Shown here: positions 55,531 to 64,000 of the stretch, piece by piece
How the letters are laid out: the number at the start of each line of letters is the position of its first letter
Position numbering within the stretch: the stretch's first letter is position 1
Source of the DNA: Paenibacillus sp. J5C2022
Lineage (GTDB): Bacteria > Bacillota > Bacilli > Paenibacillales > Paenibacillaceae
Assembly: GCF_025567625.1 (NCBI RefSeq)
Contig: NZ_JAOQJC010000035.1
Coordinates: 1-64,000, forward strand
Length of the DNA stretch: 64,000 nt
Reading direction: 5' to 3'
The notes under the pieces: model-generated
Database searches by the model: none
Seen by the model: only the letters and a program-made list of their open reading frames with translations
Told to the model about the DNA's origin: nothing
Made by a program: the position numbers and the translations under genes

Positions 55531-56445
55531 ATGCTGATATCCCTGCAGGGCGGCGTAGAACTTGGCTTGCTCTATGCGCTTATGGCGCTGGGCGTATACA
55601 TCACATTCCGTATACTGGACTTCCCGGATTTGACGGTGGACGGAAGCTTTACGACAGGCGCAGCCATTGCGACCGTCATGACGATCGGAGGCACGCCGCC
55701 AGGGCTGGCCGTCATCTGCGCATTCTTCGGCGGGGCTGCGGCTGGCGTATGCACGGGGCTGTTGCACACGAAGGGGAAAATAAACGGATTGCTGTCCGGC
55801 ATCATTATGATGATCGCTCTGTACTCCATTAATCTTCGCATATTGGGCAAGCCGAACGTCTCGCTTCGCGGACATGAGGACTTGTTCGAGAAGATTCCCG
55901 TTCTTGTATTGGCCATTATTCTGGTCATTGTCGTGAAGCTGCTCCTGGACGTGTTCTTCAAGACGGATCTGGGCTTAAGCTTGCGAGCGACCGGGGATAA
56001 CAGCCGCATGGTCAGCAGCTTCGGGGCCAATACGAACTGGACGACGATTCTCGGCATTGCGCTGTCCAATGCGCTGGTGGCATGTTCCGGAGCTCTGGTC
56101 GCTCAACATCAGGGGTATGCGGATCAGAGCATGGGTATCGGCATGATCGTTATCGGCCTCGCTTCTGTCATTATCGGAGAAGCCATCATCGGAGCCAGGA
56201 ACATATTCTGGGCTACGTTCGCTGCTGTATGCGGCGCGATCATCTATCGTATCATTTATGCTGTGGCGTTACGGGTGGAGTGGCTGGATGCGCAAGATAT
56301 GAAGCTGATTACGGCTGTTATAATCATCTGCGCGCTTGTCATTCCAACCGTACGAAGAGCACTCATGCAGAAGATGATTGCCAAGAGGCGGACGGAAGAG
56401 ATGCTGGCGGCAATGTCGCAAGCGAAGAGCGGAGGTGACCGTTGA
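55531..56445 (+). CDS. ABC transporter permease (BPD_transp_2 / COG4120 type)
   Basis: 304 residues with about eight membrane helices, of the branched-chain amino acid/ribose permease superfamily. It begins MLISLQGGVELGLLYALMALGVY and has the SLRATGDNSRMVSSFGANT cytoplasmic loop. It lies 17 bp after the lipoprotein gene and overlaps the ATPase gene by 4 bp, so the three act as one system. Confidence 0.9.
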   Translation: MLISLQGGVELGLLYALMALGVYITFRILDFPDLTVDGSFTTGAAIATVMTIGGTPPGLAVICAFFGGAAAGVCTGLLHTKGKINGLLSGIIMMIALYSINLRILGKPNVSLRGHEDLFEKIPVLVLAIILVIVVKLLLDVFFKTDLGLSLRATGDNSRMVSSFGANTNWTTILGIALSNALVACSGALVAQHQGYADQSMGIGMIVIGLASVIIGEAIIGARNIFWATFAAVCGAIIYRIIYAVALRVEWLDAQDMKLITAVIIICALVIPTVRRALMQKMIAKRRTEEMLAAMSQAKSGGDR

Positions 56446-57239
56446 TGCTGGTTATAGATGGTGTATCGAAGCTGTTCAATCCCGGCACCGTAGATGAGAA
56501 GGTAGCGCTTATGGATGCCCATCTTCAATTGAAGCCTGGTGATTTCGTCACAGTTATCGGCAGCAACGGCGCGGGCAAGTCGACGCTTATGAATATTATA
56601 TCCGGGGTGCTGAAGCCGGATGCGGGAGATATTCATATCGACGGCAATCGGGTGAGCGCCTTGTCGGAGCATCAACGGAGCCGCTGGATCGGCCGGGTGT
56701 TCCAGGACCCCATGGCGGGTACGGCGCCGCGCATGACGATTGAAGAGAACCTGGCGATCGCATACAAGCGTGGACAATCCCGGGGATTGACACTCGGGGT
56801 GGGACGGAAGACCCGCAATCTGTTCCGCAATGAGCTGTCCCGCCTCGGCATCGGTCTCGAGAATCGTCTCAGCGCCAAGGTGGGGCTGTTGTCAGGAGGA
56901 GAGCGGCAGGCGCTCAGCTTGCTGATGGCGACATTTACACGGCCGCAGATCCTTCTGCTGGATGAACATACGGCAGCGCTCGACCCCGCCCGTGCAGAGC
57001 TGGTGACAAGTCTGACGGAGCAGATTGTCCGGGAGCTGGAATTGACAACGCTGATGGTCACTCATAATATGGAGCAAGCGATTCAACTGGGCAATCGGCT
57101 TATTATGATGGACAAGGGCCGGATTATTCTCCAGGTGGACGAGCATCGCAAGAAGCAGTTGACGGTGGAGCGATTGCTAGGCGAATTTGAACGGATTAGC
57201 GGCAAGAAGATGGCTGACGATAGAGTCGTACTAGGCTGA
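56442..57239 (+). CDS. ABC transporter ATPase (COG1101 type)
   Basis: 265 residues. Walker A GSNGAGKST, signature LLSGGERQALSLL, Walker B ILLLDEHTAALDP; the histidine in place of proline after the glutamate is usual in this branch. The switch histidine lies in MVTHNMEQA. It powers the importer formed by the two preceding genes. A terminator follows about 20 bp after the stop. Confidence 0.92.
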   Translation: MMLVIDGVSKLFNPGTVDEKVALMDAHLQLKPGDFVTVIGSNGAGKSTLMNIISGVLKPDAGDIHIDGNRVSALSEHQRSRWIGRVFQDPMAGTAPRMTIEENLAIAYKRGQSRGLTLGVGRKTRNLFRNELSRLGIGLENRLSAKVGLLSGGERQALSLLMATFTRPQILLLDEHTAALDPARAELVTSLTEQIVRELELTTLMVTHNMEQAIQLGNRLIMMDKGRIILQVDEHRKKQLTVERLLGEFERISGKKMADDRVVLG

Positions 57240-57260
57240 TGCTGCTTGCTAGAATGAAGA

Positions 57261-57291
57261 AGCAGGGGGAACTTGACCCCTTGCTTTTTTT
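57261..57291 (+). terminator. Terminator of the three-gene ABC operon
   Basis: AGCAGGGG pairs with CCCCTTGCT around an 8-base loop and is followed by seven T. It isolates the transporter from the S10 operon. Confidence 0.85.
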
Positions 57292-57316
57292 CTTGTAAAA
57301 AAAGTTTAAATACTAG

Positions 57317-57345
57317 TTGCATTGGCCCGCCTACTTCGGTATAAT
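57317..57345 (+). promoter_or_regulatory. Promoter of the S10 operon
   Basis: TTGCAT (57317-57322), 17-bp spacer, perfect TATAAT (57340-57345). It is placed just after the terminator and would drive rpsJ and the genes that follow. Confidence 0.8.
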
Positions 57346-57374
57346 ATTGACTGTTGGTCTGACGTTGCGTTGAT

Positions 57375-57434
57375 GTGAGAGGTTGCCGACACACCCGGCT
57401 CCTTTGCCATGGAGCTAGTGAAGGGTTTTCTCAC
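57375..57434 (+). other. Structured leader of the S10 operon
   Basis: GTGAGA (57375-57380) pairs with TCTCAC (57429-57434), enclosing GGTTGCCGACACACCCGG and a small hairpin GCTCC/GGAGC (57398-57415). It is probably a ribosomal-protein feedback site. The family is not identified with certainty. Confidence 0.45.
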
Positions 57435-57481
57435 GGAGTATGTCCGATTAAAAAAATTGGGCGATAGAAGGAGGGACTTAT

Positions 57482-57790
57482 ATGGCAAAGCAAAAGATTC
57501 GTATCCGCTTGAAAGCATACGATCACAGAATTCTTGATCAATCCGCAGAGAAAATCGTGGAAACTGCAAAACGTTCCGGTGCTGGAGTATCCGGGCCGAT
57601 TCCGTTGCCGACGGAAAAGCAAGTCATCACCATTCTCCGTGCGGTGCACAAGTACAAGGATTCCCGTGAGCAATTCGAGATGCGCACACACAAGCGCTTG
57701 ATCGACATTGTGAATCCGACGCCGCAAACGGTTGATGCGCTGATGCGCCTGGATCTGCCATCCGGTGTAGATATCGAGATCAAACTTTAA
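57482..57790 (+). CDS. rpsJ: Ribosomal protein uS10
   Basis: 102 residues. Starts MAKQKIRIRLKAYDHRILDQ; the RTHKRLIDIVNPTPQTVDAL segment is diagnostic. It is a 30S head protein and also the NusE partner of NusB/NusG in antitermination. It is the first gene of the S10 operon with its own promoter and leader. Confidence 0.98.
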   Translation: MAKQKIRIRLKAYDHRILDQSAEKIVETAKRSGAGVSGPIPLPTEKQVITILRAVHKYKDSREQFEMRTHKRLIDIVNPTPQTVDALMRLDLPSGVDIEIKL

Positions 57791-57831
57791 TTTGAAGCAT
57801 TGTCATTATAGAGAGGAAACGAGGTGTCAAC

Positions 57832-58455
57832 ATGAAAGGTATCTTAGGGAAGAAACTTGGAATGACTCAAGTGTTTACTCCTGAGGGCAACGTAGTCCCT
57901 GTTACGGTTATCGAAGCGGGTCCTTGCGTTGTGCTGCAGAAGAAAGACCAAGAGAATGATGGATACGAAGCTGTTCAGCTGGGCTTCTCCGATAAGAGCG
58001 AGAAGAGAGCGAACAAGCCGGCTATCGGCCATGCGAAGAAGGCTGGTGCGGCTCCTAAGCGCTACGTTCGCGAAATTCGCGGTATCAACCTTGGTGAATA
58101 TGAAGTTGGCCAGGAAGTGAAGGCTGATTTGTTCGCAGAGGGCGAATTTGTTGACGTAACAGGTATTTCGAAAGGTAAAGGCTTTGCCGGCGTTATCAAG
58201 CGTTGGGGACAAAGCACAGGACCTATGTCTCACGGTTCCCGCTACCATCGCGGACCTGGTTCCATGGGCTCCATTCAGGCGAACCGCGTGCCTAAGGGCA
58301 AGCGTCTGCCAGGGCATATGGGTCATGAGACGGTTACGATCCAGAAGCTGGAGATCGTGAAGATTGATGCAGAGCGCAACGTTCTGCTTGTGAAAGGTTC
58401 CATTCCTGGACCGAAGAACGGATTCGTGAAAGTGAAAGAAACAGTTAAGAAATAA
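57832..58455 (+). CDS. rplC: Ribosomal protein uL3
   Basis: 207 residues, the usual length. MKGILGKKLGMTQVFTPEG and the SHGSRYHRGPGSMG loop, which reaches toward the peptidyl transferase centre, are present. It is an early 50S assembly protein. Second gene of the S10 operon. Confidence 0.98.
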   Translation: MKGILGKKLGMTQVFTPEGNVVPVTVIEAGPCVVLQKKDQENDGYEAVQLGFSDKSEKRANKPAIGHAKKAGAAPKRYVREIRGINLGEYEVGQEVKADLFAEGEFVDVTGISKGKGFAGVIKRWGQSTGPMSHGSRYHRGPGSMGSIQANRVPKGKRLPGHMGHETVTIQKLEIVKIDAERNVLLVKGSIPGPKNGFVKVKETVKK

Positions 58456-58483
58456 TGGCTCTTGAAGAAAGGAGGAACAGTAA

Positions 58484-59107
58484 ATGCCTAAAGTAACAGT
58501 ATTTAACGTGAGCGGTTCGCAAGTAGGCGAGCTGGAACTGGCAGATAGCGTATTCGGTATCGAGCCTAACGCTCATGTTATGCACAGCGCTGTTGTTCTG
58601 CAGCAAGCTGCAGAACGTCAGGGAACGCACAAAACAAAAGGACGCTCCGAAGTGCGCGGCGGCGGCCGCAAGCCTTGGAAGCAAAAAGGAACTGGTCGTG
58701 CGCGTCAGGGTAGCATTCGCTCCCCGCAATGGGTTGGCGGCGGTACTGTATTCGGACCGACACCACGCTCTTACGGCTTCAAGCTTCCTAAGAAAGTTCG
58801 TCGTCTGGCGATCAAATCCGCATTGTCTTCCAAGGTGATTGCAGAGGGCATCATCGTATTGGATCAATTGACAATGGCTGCGCCTAAGACAAAGGAATTC
58901 GCTGCAATTCTGAACAACCTGAAAGCAGACCGCAAAGCTCTGGTTGTTACAGCTAATTATGAGGATAACGTGGCATTGTCCGCGCGCAACATCCCGGGCG
59001 TGAAATTCGTCGCTGCAGACGGCATCAACGTTCGCGATGTGCTCGTACACGACAAGCTGATTATCACCAAAGAAGCGGTCGAGAAAGTACAGGAGGTGCT
59101 TGCGTAA
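58484..59107 (+). CDS. rplD: Ribosomal protein uL4
   Basis: 207 residues. The exit-tunnel loop GRSEVRGGGRKPWKQKGTGR is intact, with no obvious macrolide-resistance change. It lines the peptide tunnel. The stop codon overlaps the rplW start by one base. Confidence 0.98.
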   Translation: MPKVTVFNVSGSQVGELELADSVFGIEPNAHVMHSAVVLQQAAERQGTHKTKGRSEVRGGGRKPWKQKGTGRARQGSIRSPQWVGGGTVFGPTPRSYGFKLPKKVRRLAIKSALSSKVIAEGIIVLDQLTMAAPKTKEFAAILNNLKADRKALVVTANYEDNVALSARNIPGVKFVAADGINVRDVLVHDKLIITKEAVEKVQEVLA

Positions 59108-59400
59108 TGAAAAATCCACGCGATATTATCAAGCGCCCGGTTATTACGGAACGTTCCAGCGATTACATGGCTGTCAAACGCTACGTGTTTGAAGTAGACC
59201 TTCGCGCGAACAAAACCGAAATCAAAAATGCAATTGAACAAATCTTCAACGTTAAAGTAACCGGCGTGAACACAATGCGTGTAGCGGGTAAGCCAAAACG
59301 CTATGGCAGACATAGCGGATATAGACCAGACTGGAAAAAAGCAATCGTTCAATTGAGCGATGACAGCAAAGAACTCGAGTTCTTTGAAACGTCTGTATAG
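59107..59400 (+). CDS. rplW: Ribosomal protein uL23
   Basis: 97 residues. PRDIIKRPVITERSSDYM is the family start. It sits at the tunnel exit, where signal recognition particle and trigger factor dock. It is translationally coupled to rplD by a one-base overlap. Confidence 0.98.
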   Translation: MKNPRDIIKRPVITERSSDYMAVKRYVFEVDLRANKTEIKNAIEQIFNVKVTGVNTMRVAGKPKRYGRHSGYRPDWKKAIVQLSDDSKELEFFETSV

Positions 59401-59417
59401 AAAAGGAGGGAATTCTA

Positions 59418-60248
59418 GTGCCAATCAAAAAGTACAAACCGACATCTCCAGCGCGTCGTAACATGAGCGTGTCCACTTTCGAAGAGATCACGACAAGCAC
59501 GCCGGAGAAATCGTTGCTTGCGCCGCTTCACAAAAAAGCCGGCCGCAACAATCAAGGTAAAATTACGGTTCGTCACCATGGCGGCGGACATAAGCGCAAA
59601 TACCGCATCATCGACTTCAAACGCATCAAAGACGGCGTAGTAGGCAAGGTGGCAACGATCGAATACGATCCGAACCGTACTTCCAACATTGCGTTGATCC
59701 ACTACGTAGATGGAGCGAAAGCTTACATCATCGCGCCGAAAGGCTTGAAAGTAGGAGATCAAGTTGTCTCCGGACCGGAATCGGATATCAAGATCGGCAA
59801 CGCATTGCCGCTTGCGAACATCCCTGTCGGTACAGTTATCCACAACATCGAGCTGAAGCCTGGCAAAGGCGGACAATTGGTTCGCGCAGCCGGTACAGAA
59901 GCGCAATTGCTGGGTAAAGAAAGCGACTATGTATCCATTCGTCTGAGCTCCGGCGAAGTTCGCCGCATTCTGAGCACTTGCCGCGCGACAATCGGTTCCG
60001 TGGGCAACGAAGACCATGAGCTTGTGAAAGTCGGTAAAGCCGGCCGTTCACGTTGGCTGGGCAAGCGTCCTGAAGTTCGCGGCGTTGTCATGAACCCGAA
60101 CGATCACCCGCACGGTGGTGGTGAAGGCCGCGCTCCAATCGGACGCAAGTCTCCATTGTCCCCATGGGGCAAGCCGACTCTTGGCTACAAGACTCGCAAG
60201 AAGAAGAAAGCATCGAGCCAGTATATTATTCGTCCTCGCACGAAGTAA
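59418..60248 (+). CDS. rplB: Ribosomal protein uL2
   Basis: 276 residues, GTG start after AAAGGAGGG. The GVVMNPNDHPHGGGEGRAPI loop contains the conserved histidine close to the peptidyl transferase centre. It is needed for subunit joining. It lies between rplW and rpsS as usual. Confidence 0.98.
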   Translation: MPIKKYKPTSPARRNMSVSTFEEITTSTPEKSLLAPLHKKAGRNNQGKITVRHHGGGHKRKYRIIDFKRIKDGVVGKVATIEYDPNRTSNIALIHYVDGAKAYIIAPKGLKVGDQVVSGPESDIKIGNALPLANIPVGTVIHNIELKPGKGGQLVRAAGTEAQLLGKESDYVSIRLSSGEVRRILSTCRATIGSVGNEDHELVKVGKAGRSRWLGKRPEVRGVVMNPNDHPHGGGEGRAPIGRKSPLSPWGKPTLGYKTRKKKKASSQYIIRPRTK

Positions 60249-60315
60249 TAATGTCTCTATCGGGTCCGCGTGATGGAGTCATCACGCAAGCTATTGTGAG
60301 AAGGGAGGAACACAT

Positions 60316-60597
60316 ATGGGTCGCAGTTTGAAGAAAGGGCCGTTCATCGACGGCTATCTGTTGAAGAAAGTGGAAGACCTGAACGAAACGAACAAGAAGG
60401 TCGTGATCAAAACTTGGTCCCGTCGTTCAACAATTTTTCCTCAATTCATCGGACACACGTTTGCCGTATATGACGGACGCAAGCATGTGCCGGTATATGT
60501 AACGGAAGACATGGTAGGACACAAGCTTGGCGAATTCGCGCCAACTCGTACGTACAAAGGCCATGCGGCTGATGACAAGAAAACGGGCAGACGCTAA
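60316..60597 (+). CDS. rpsS: Ribosomal protein uS19
   Basis: 93 residues; MGRSLKKGPFIDGYLLKKV and RRSTIFPQFIGHTFAVYDGR are typical. It is a 30S head protein forming inter-subunit bridges. GGGAGGA precedes the ATG. Confidence 0.98.
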   Translation: MGRSLKKGPFIDGYLLKKVEDLNETNKKVVIKTWSRRSTIFPQFIGHTFAVYDGRKHVPVYVTEDMVGHKLGEFAPTRTYKGHAADDKKTGRR

Positions 60598-60640
60598 TTT
60601 GCCCTTTATCATTTATTGATAATTGAGAGGAGGTTCCCAC

Positions 60641-60976
60641 ATGGCAGAAGCTAAAGCACACGTAAAATTTGTTCGCATTGCTCCTCGTAAAGCTGCTCTC
60701 GTAGCGGATTTGATTCGTGGCAAGCAAGTCGGCGAAGCGATCGCAATTCTGCGTCACACGCCTAAAGCTGCATCCCCGATTCTGGAGAAGCTGCTGAACT
60801 CGGCAATTGCTAACGCTGAGCACAACTACCAGCTTGATGTCAACAATCTGGTCGTATCCCAGGTATACGCTAACCAAGGACCGACGATGAAACGTTTCCG
60901 TCCTCGCGCAATGGGACGTGCTAGCCGGATTAACAAAAGAACCAGCCACATCACTTTGGTGGTATCTGAAAAATAA
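60641..60976 (+). CDS. rplV: Ribosomal protein uL22
   Basis: 111 residues from the ATG at 60641, with GAGAGGAGG upstream; a longer frame from 60623 would begin inside that site. The tunnel hairpin region PTMKRFRPRAMGRASRI is intact. It lines the peptide exit tunnel. Confidence 0.97.
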   Translation: MAEAKAHVKFVRIAPRKAALVADLIRGKQVGEAIAILRHTPKAASPILEKLLNSAIANAEHNYQLDVNNLVVSQVYANQGPTMKRFRPRAMGRASRINKRTSHITLVVSEK

Positions 60977-60989
60977 GGAGGGATAACGA

Positions 60990-61652
60990 GTGGGTCAAAA
61001 GGTAAATCCAGTCGGACTTCGTGTCGGGATTATCCGTGACTGGGAATCCAAATGGTACGCAGGAAAAGACTTCGGCGATCTTCTGTTGGAAGACGTGAAA
61101 ATTCGTGAATACCTGAAAAACAAGCTGAAAGACGCAGCTGTTTCTCATATCGAGATCGAGCGTGCAGCTAATCGCGTGAACGTAACGATCCAAACAGCCA
61201 AACCGGGCATGGTTATCGGTAAGGGCGGTTCCGAGGTGGAAAATCTTCGCACGGAGCTGGGCAAAATTACGAACGGCAAAAAAGTGCACATCAACATCTC
61301 TGAAATCAAGCAAGCTGATCTGGACGCTATCCTCGTAGCAGAGAGCATCGCTCAGCAACTGGAGCGCCGCGTATCTTTCCGTCGCGCCCTGAAGCAAGCG
61401 ATCCAACGCACGATGCGTGCAGGCGCTAAAGGAATCAAGACACAAGTTGGCGGTCGTCTCGGCGGCGCTGAGATTGCTCGTTCAGAAGGATATAGCGAAG
61501 GAACTGTTCCGCTTCATACGCTTCGTGCCGACATCGATTACGGTACAGCTGAAGCTCATACGACTTACGGTCGTATCGGCGTAAAAGTATGGATCTATCG
61601 CGGTGAAGTCCTTCCAACTAAGAAGAAAGCTCCCCAGGAAGGAGGCAACTAA
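60990..61652 (+). CDS. rpsC: Ribosomal protein uS3
   Basis: 220 residues, GTG start after AAGGAGGG. The KH domain has GMVIGKGGSEVENL, and the C-terminal domain contains GGRLGGAEIARSE. It forms part of the mRNA entry tunnel and helicase site. The rplP start is 2 bp past its stop. Confidence 0.98.
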   Translation: MGQKVNPVGLRVGIIRDWESKWYAGKDFGDLLLEDVKIREYLKNKLKDAAVSHIEIERAANRVNVTIQTAKPGMVIGKGGSEVENLRTELGKITNGKKVHINISEIKQADLDAILVAESIAQQLERRVSFRRALKQAIQRTMRAGAKGIKTQVGGRLGGAEIARSEGYSEGTVPLHTLRADIDYGTAEAHTTYGRIGVKVWIYRGEVLPTKKKAPQEGGN

Positions 61653-61654
61653 TC

Positions 61655-62089
61655 ATGTTGGTACCTAAACGTGTAAAACACCGCAAGCAGCAACGCGGTT
61701 CCATGAAAGGTCGCGCTAAAGGCGGCACAACAGTAGCATTCGGCGAATACGGCCTTCAAGCGCTTGAGCCATCATGGATTACGAACCGTCAAATCGAAGC
61801 GGCTCGTATCGCGATGACACGTTACATTAAGCGTGGCGGTAAAGTATGGATTAAAATTTTCCCTGACAAGCCGATTACTCAAAAGCCTCTTGAGGTTCGT
61901 ATGGGTAGCGGTAAAGGTAATGTAGAGAAATGGGTAGCGGTCGTGAAGCCAGGCAAAGTAATGTTTGAACTTGCCGGCGTGCCGGAAGAAGTCGCTCGTG
62001 AAGCGATGCGCCTCGCATCTCACAAACTGCCCGTGAAAACGAAGTTCGTGAAACGCGAAGAAGTGGGTGGTGAAGCAAATGAAGGCTAG
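61655..62089 (+). CDS. rplP: Ribosomal protein uL16
   Basis: 144 residues. MLVPKRVKHRKQQRGSMKGR and the VRMGSGKGNVEKWVAVVKPG loop, containing the arginine region near the A-site tRNA elbow, are present. It overlaps rpmC by 11 bp. Confidence 0.98.
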   Translation: MLVPKRVKHRKQQRGSMKGRAKGGTTVAFGEYGLQALEPSWITNRQIEAARIAMTRYIKRGGKVWIKIFPDKPITQKPLEVRMGSGKGNVEKWVAVVKPGKVMFELAGVPEEVAREAMRLASHKLPVKTKFVKREEVGGEANEG

Positions 62090-62279
62090 TGAATTTCGCA
62101 ACCTAACCTCTGCTGAGATTGAACACAAAGTCGCTGGTTTTAAAGAAGAGCTTTTCAACCTTCGTTTCCAACTGGCAACTGGCCAACTGGACAACCCGAC
62201 GCGGATTCGTGATGTGCGTAAGGAGATAGCTCGTGCTAAAACCGTTCTGCGTGAAAGAGAACTTGGAATCAGCAGCTAA
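62079..62279 (+). CDS. rpmC: Ribosomal protein uL29
   Basis: 66 residues from ATG at 62079 (MKASEFRNLTSAEIEHKV), inside the end of rplP; an upstream GTG at 62067 is also in frame. Two long helices with LRFQLATGQLDNPTRIRDVR are typical. It sits at the tunnel exit next to uL23. Confidence 0.96.
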   Translation: MKASEFRNLTSAEIEHKVAGFKEELFNLRFQLATGQLDNPTRIRDVRKEIARAKTVLRERELGISS

Positions 62280-62329
62280 TCAATGCCTTGCATAACAGTA
62301 CAATCACGGATGAAGGAAGGAGGAAAAAC

Positions 62330-62593
62330 ATGAGCGAACGCAATGCCCGCAAAGTTGAAATCGGCAAAGTGGTAAGCGACAAGATGGATAAAACAATCGT
62401 CGTGGCTGTTGAAACTTACAAAAAGCACGACTTGTACCATAAGCGCATCAAGTACACGAAAAAGTACAAAGCGCATGACGAAAATAACCAAGCTAAAATT
62501 GGTGATATCGTAAAAATCATGGAGACACGTCCGATGTCTAAAGACAAGCGCTTCAGACTGGTTGAAGTTGTCGAAGAAGCTGTCATTCTCTAA
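62330..62593 (+). CDS. rpsQ: Ribosomal protein uS17
   Basis: 87 residues from ATG at 62330, with GGAAGGAGG upstream. GKVVSDKMDKTIVVAVETYK and KIMETRPMSKDKRFRL are the family motifs. It is a primary 16S rRNA binder that starts 30S assembly. It follows rpmC in the conserved order. Confidence 0.97.
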   Translation: MSERNARKVEIGKVVSDKMDKTIVVAVETYKKHDLYHKRIKYTKKYKAHDENNQAKIGDIVKIMETRPMSKDKRFRLVEVVEEAVIL

Positions 62594-62639
62594 TGGACGT
62601 TCGCAAGTCTAAGCATTTCCCCGAAAGGAGGACGTTGAA

Positions 62640-63008
62640 ATGATTCAACCATTTACACGGTTAAGAGTGGCTGACAACTCCGGTGCGAAGGAATTGATGT
62701 GTATCCGGGTTCTTGGCGGAACGGGACGTCGTACAGCTCATATCGGCGATCTGATCGTTTGCTCCGTCAAACAAGCAACACCAGGCGGCGTTGTCAAAAA
62801 AGGTGATGTCGTAAGAGCGGTTATCGTACGTACGAAGCGTTCTGTACGTCGTAAGGACGGATCTTACATTACATTCGATGAGAACGCAGCGGTAGTCGTG
62901 AAGGAAGATAAGAGCCCGCGCGGCACGCGTATCTTCGGACCTGTTGCTCGCGAGCTTCGCGACAAGGACTTCATGAAGATCGTATCGCTTGCACCGGAAG
63001 TAATCTAA
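62640..63008 (+). CDS. rplN: Ribosomal protein uL14
   Basis: 122 residues, the usual length. MIQPFTRLRVADNSGAKELM and GTRIFGPVARELRDKDFMKI are diagnostic. It forms an inter-subunit bridge with 16S rRNA and is the docking site of the silencing factor RsfS. AAAGGAGG precedes the ATG. Confidence 0.98.
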   Translation: MIQPFTRLRVADNSGAKELMCIRVLGGTGRRTAHIGDLIVCSVKQATPGGVVKKGDVVRAVIVRTKRSVRRKDGSYITFDENAAVVVKEDKSPRGTRIFGPVARELRDKDFMKIVSLAPEVI

Positions 63009-63064
63009 TCTAATGACAGTGTTGATATAGACCTGATAGCTTAAGCGAGCAGGAGGTGTAACAA

Positions 63065-63415
63065 ATGCCAAGGCTGAAAAAAGTATTGGAATCCCACAAC
63101 AACAAGCTGCATGTGAAAAAGGACGATACGGTAATCGTGATTACCGGCAAGGACAAAGGCAAGAAAGGCCGTGTCATCGCCGCATATCCGCGTGAAAATC
63201 GTGTCCTTGTAGAAGGCGTGAACATGGTGAAGAGACATACTCGCCCTTCGCAAGCGAATCCGCAAGGCGGCATCATCGAGAAGGAAGCGCCGATTCATGT
63301 GTCCAATGTGATGCACGTAGATCCGAAGAGCGGCGGAGTCACTCGTATCGGCTACAAAGAAGAGAACGGCAAAAAAGTTCGGATCGCGAAGCGTTCCGGC
63401 GCAGTGATTGACTAA
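63065..63415 (+). CDS. rplX: Ribosomal protein uL24
   Basis: 116 residues with a KOW motif (DTVIVITGKDKGKKGRVIAA). It initiates 50S assembly at the 5' end of 23S rRNA. GCAGGAGGTG precedes the ATG. Confidence 0.97.
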   Translation: MPRLKKVLESHNNKLHVKKDDTVIVITGKDKGKKGRVIAAYPRENRVLVEGVNMVKRHTRPSQANPQGGIIEKEAPIHVSNVMHVDPKSGGVTRIGYKEENGKKVRIAKRSGAVID

Positions 63416-63446
63416 TTGTTACGGTAGGAAAGGAGGTCCATGATCT

Positions 63447-63989
63447 ATGACAGCGAGAATGAAAAGTCGCTATCTGAATGAAATTACTCCTGCATTGATG
63501 CAGAAGTTCAACTATTCTTCGGTAATGCAAGTACCGAAAGTGGAGAAAGTTGTCATTAATATGGGTGTTGGCGAAGCAGTCTCCAACTCCAAAATTCTTG
63601 ACGTTGCAGTAGAAGAACTGCAAATTATCTCCGGTCAAAAGCCGGTTGTCACTCGTGCTAAAAAATCTATAGCGGGCTTCAAGCTTCGTGAGAACATGCC
63701 AATCGGGGTTAAGGTTACACTGCGCGGCGAGCGTATGTACCACTTCCTTGACAAGCTGTTCAACATTTCCCTCCCGCGCGTTCGTGACTTCCGCGGCGTA
63801 TCAACGAAAGCATTCGACGGTCGTGGCAACTACACAATGGGATTGAAAGAGCAATTGATCTTCCCAGAGATCGAATACGATAAAGTTGATAAAGTACGCG
63901 GTATGGACATCGTCATCGTCACGACGGCAAAAACGGACGAAGAATCTCGTGAGCTGCTGACCCAAATGGGTATGCCGTTCGCGAAGTAA
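63447..63989 (+). CDS. rplE: Ribosomal protein uL5
   Basis: 180 residues. NYSSVMQVPKVEKVVINMGV and GNYTMGLKEQLIFPEIEYDK are family motifs. It binds 5S rRNA and contacts P-site tRNA. It is the last complete gene of the window; the spc operon presumably continues with rpsN beyond 64000. Confidence 0.98.
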   Translation: MTARMKSRYLNEITPALMQKFNYSSVMQVPKVEKVVINMGVGEAVSNSKILDVAVEELQIISGQKPVVTRAKKSIAGFKLRENMPIGVKVTLRGERMYHFLDKLFNISLPRVRDFRGVSTKAFDGRGNYTMGLKEQLIFPEIEYDKVDKVRGMDIVIVTTAKTDEESRELLTQMGMPFAK

Positions 63990-64000
63990 TCCACTTCTAG

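Overview
The window reads as a chromosome segment of a Bacillota member close to Paenibacillus (Paenibacillaceae). The evidence is a near-complete Bacillus-type gene order (ctsR-mcsA-mcsB-clpC-radA-disA, yacL-ispD-ispF-gltX-cysE-cysS-mrnC-rlmB-yacP-sigH-rpmG-secE-nusG-rplKAJL-rpoBC, str operon, S10-spc operon), a pssA gene next to disA, a YesM/YesN-regulated CUT1 sugar importer, strong Shine-Dalgarno sites with many TTG/GTG starts, and roughly 50% GC. The genus is inferred from gene content and order, not from a database search.

Layout. 1-1048: gene-free repeat field holding two diverged copies of a terminator-bearing unit, a 52-bp tandem repeat, a 38-bp tandem repeat and a purine-rich 9-bp repeat. 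1049-9838 (minus strand): sugar ABC importer (two permeases and a lipoprotein, no ATPase), its two-component system, and two Gfo/Idh/MocA oxidoreductases. 10081-14769: CtsR-controlled protein quality-control operon. 15007-18300: radA-disA-pssA. 18394-19511: a tyrosine recombinase gene bounded by perfect 28-bp inverted copies of a lox/dif-like site. 19613-24699: HD-GYP protein, a small cysteine-containing protein on the opposite strand, yacL, ispD, ispF, gltX. 24721-29107: a cysteine T-box leader, cysE, cysS, mrnC, rlmB, yacP. 29177-42136: sigH, then the secE/nusG, L11-L1, L10-L12 and rpoBC units. 42186-49512: an intact ISL3-type insertion sequence sitting in the rpoC terminator, followed by a complete five-gene oligopeptide ABC importer. 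This block lies where the rplGB/ybxF gene (L7Ae-like) sits in related genomes, and no such gene is present. 49610-54132: rpsL-rpsG-fusA-tuf with its own promoter. 54458-57239: a second imported-looking ABC system (PF04392-type binding lipoprotein). 57317-63989: S10-spc operon from rpsJ to rplE, continuing past the window.

How it fits together. Most of the window is the information-processing core: translation, transcription, secretion and aminoacyl-tRNA supply. Two transporter operons are wedged between transcription units that are normally adjacent. Each wedge is bounded by strong terminators, and the ribosomal operon downstream of each has its own sigma-A-like promoter, so insertion need not have damaged core expression. 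The most unusual item is the recombinase cassette at 18394-19511. Its two flanking sites are in inverted orientation, so the enzyme, if active on them, would be expected to invert its own gene.
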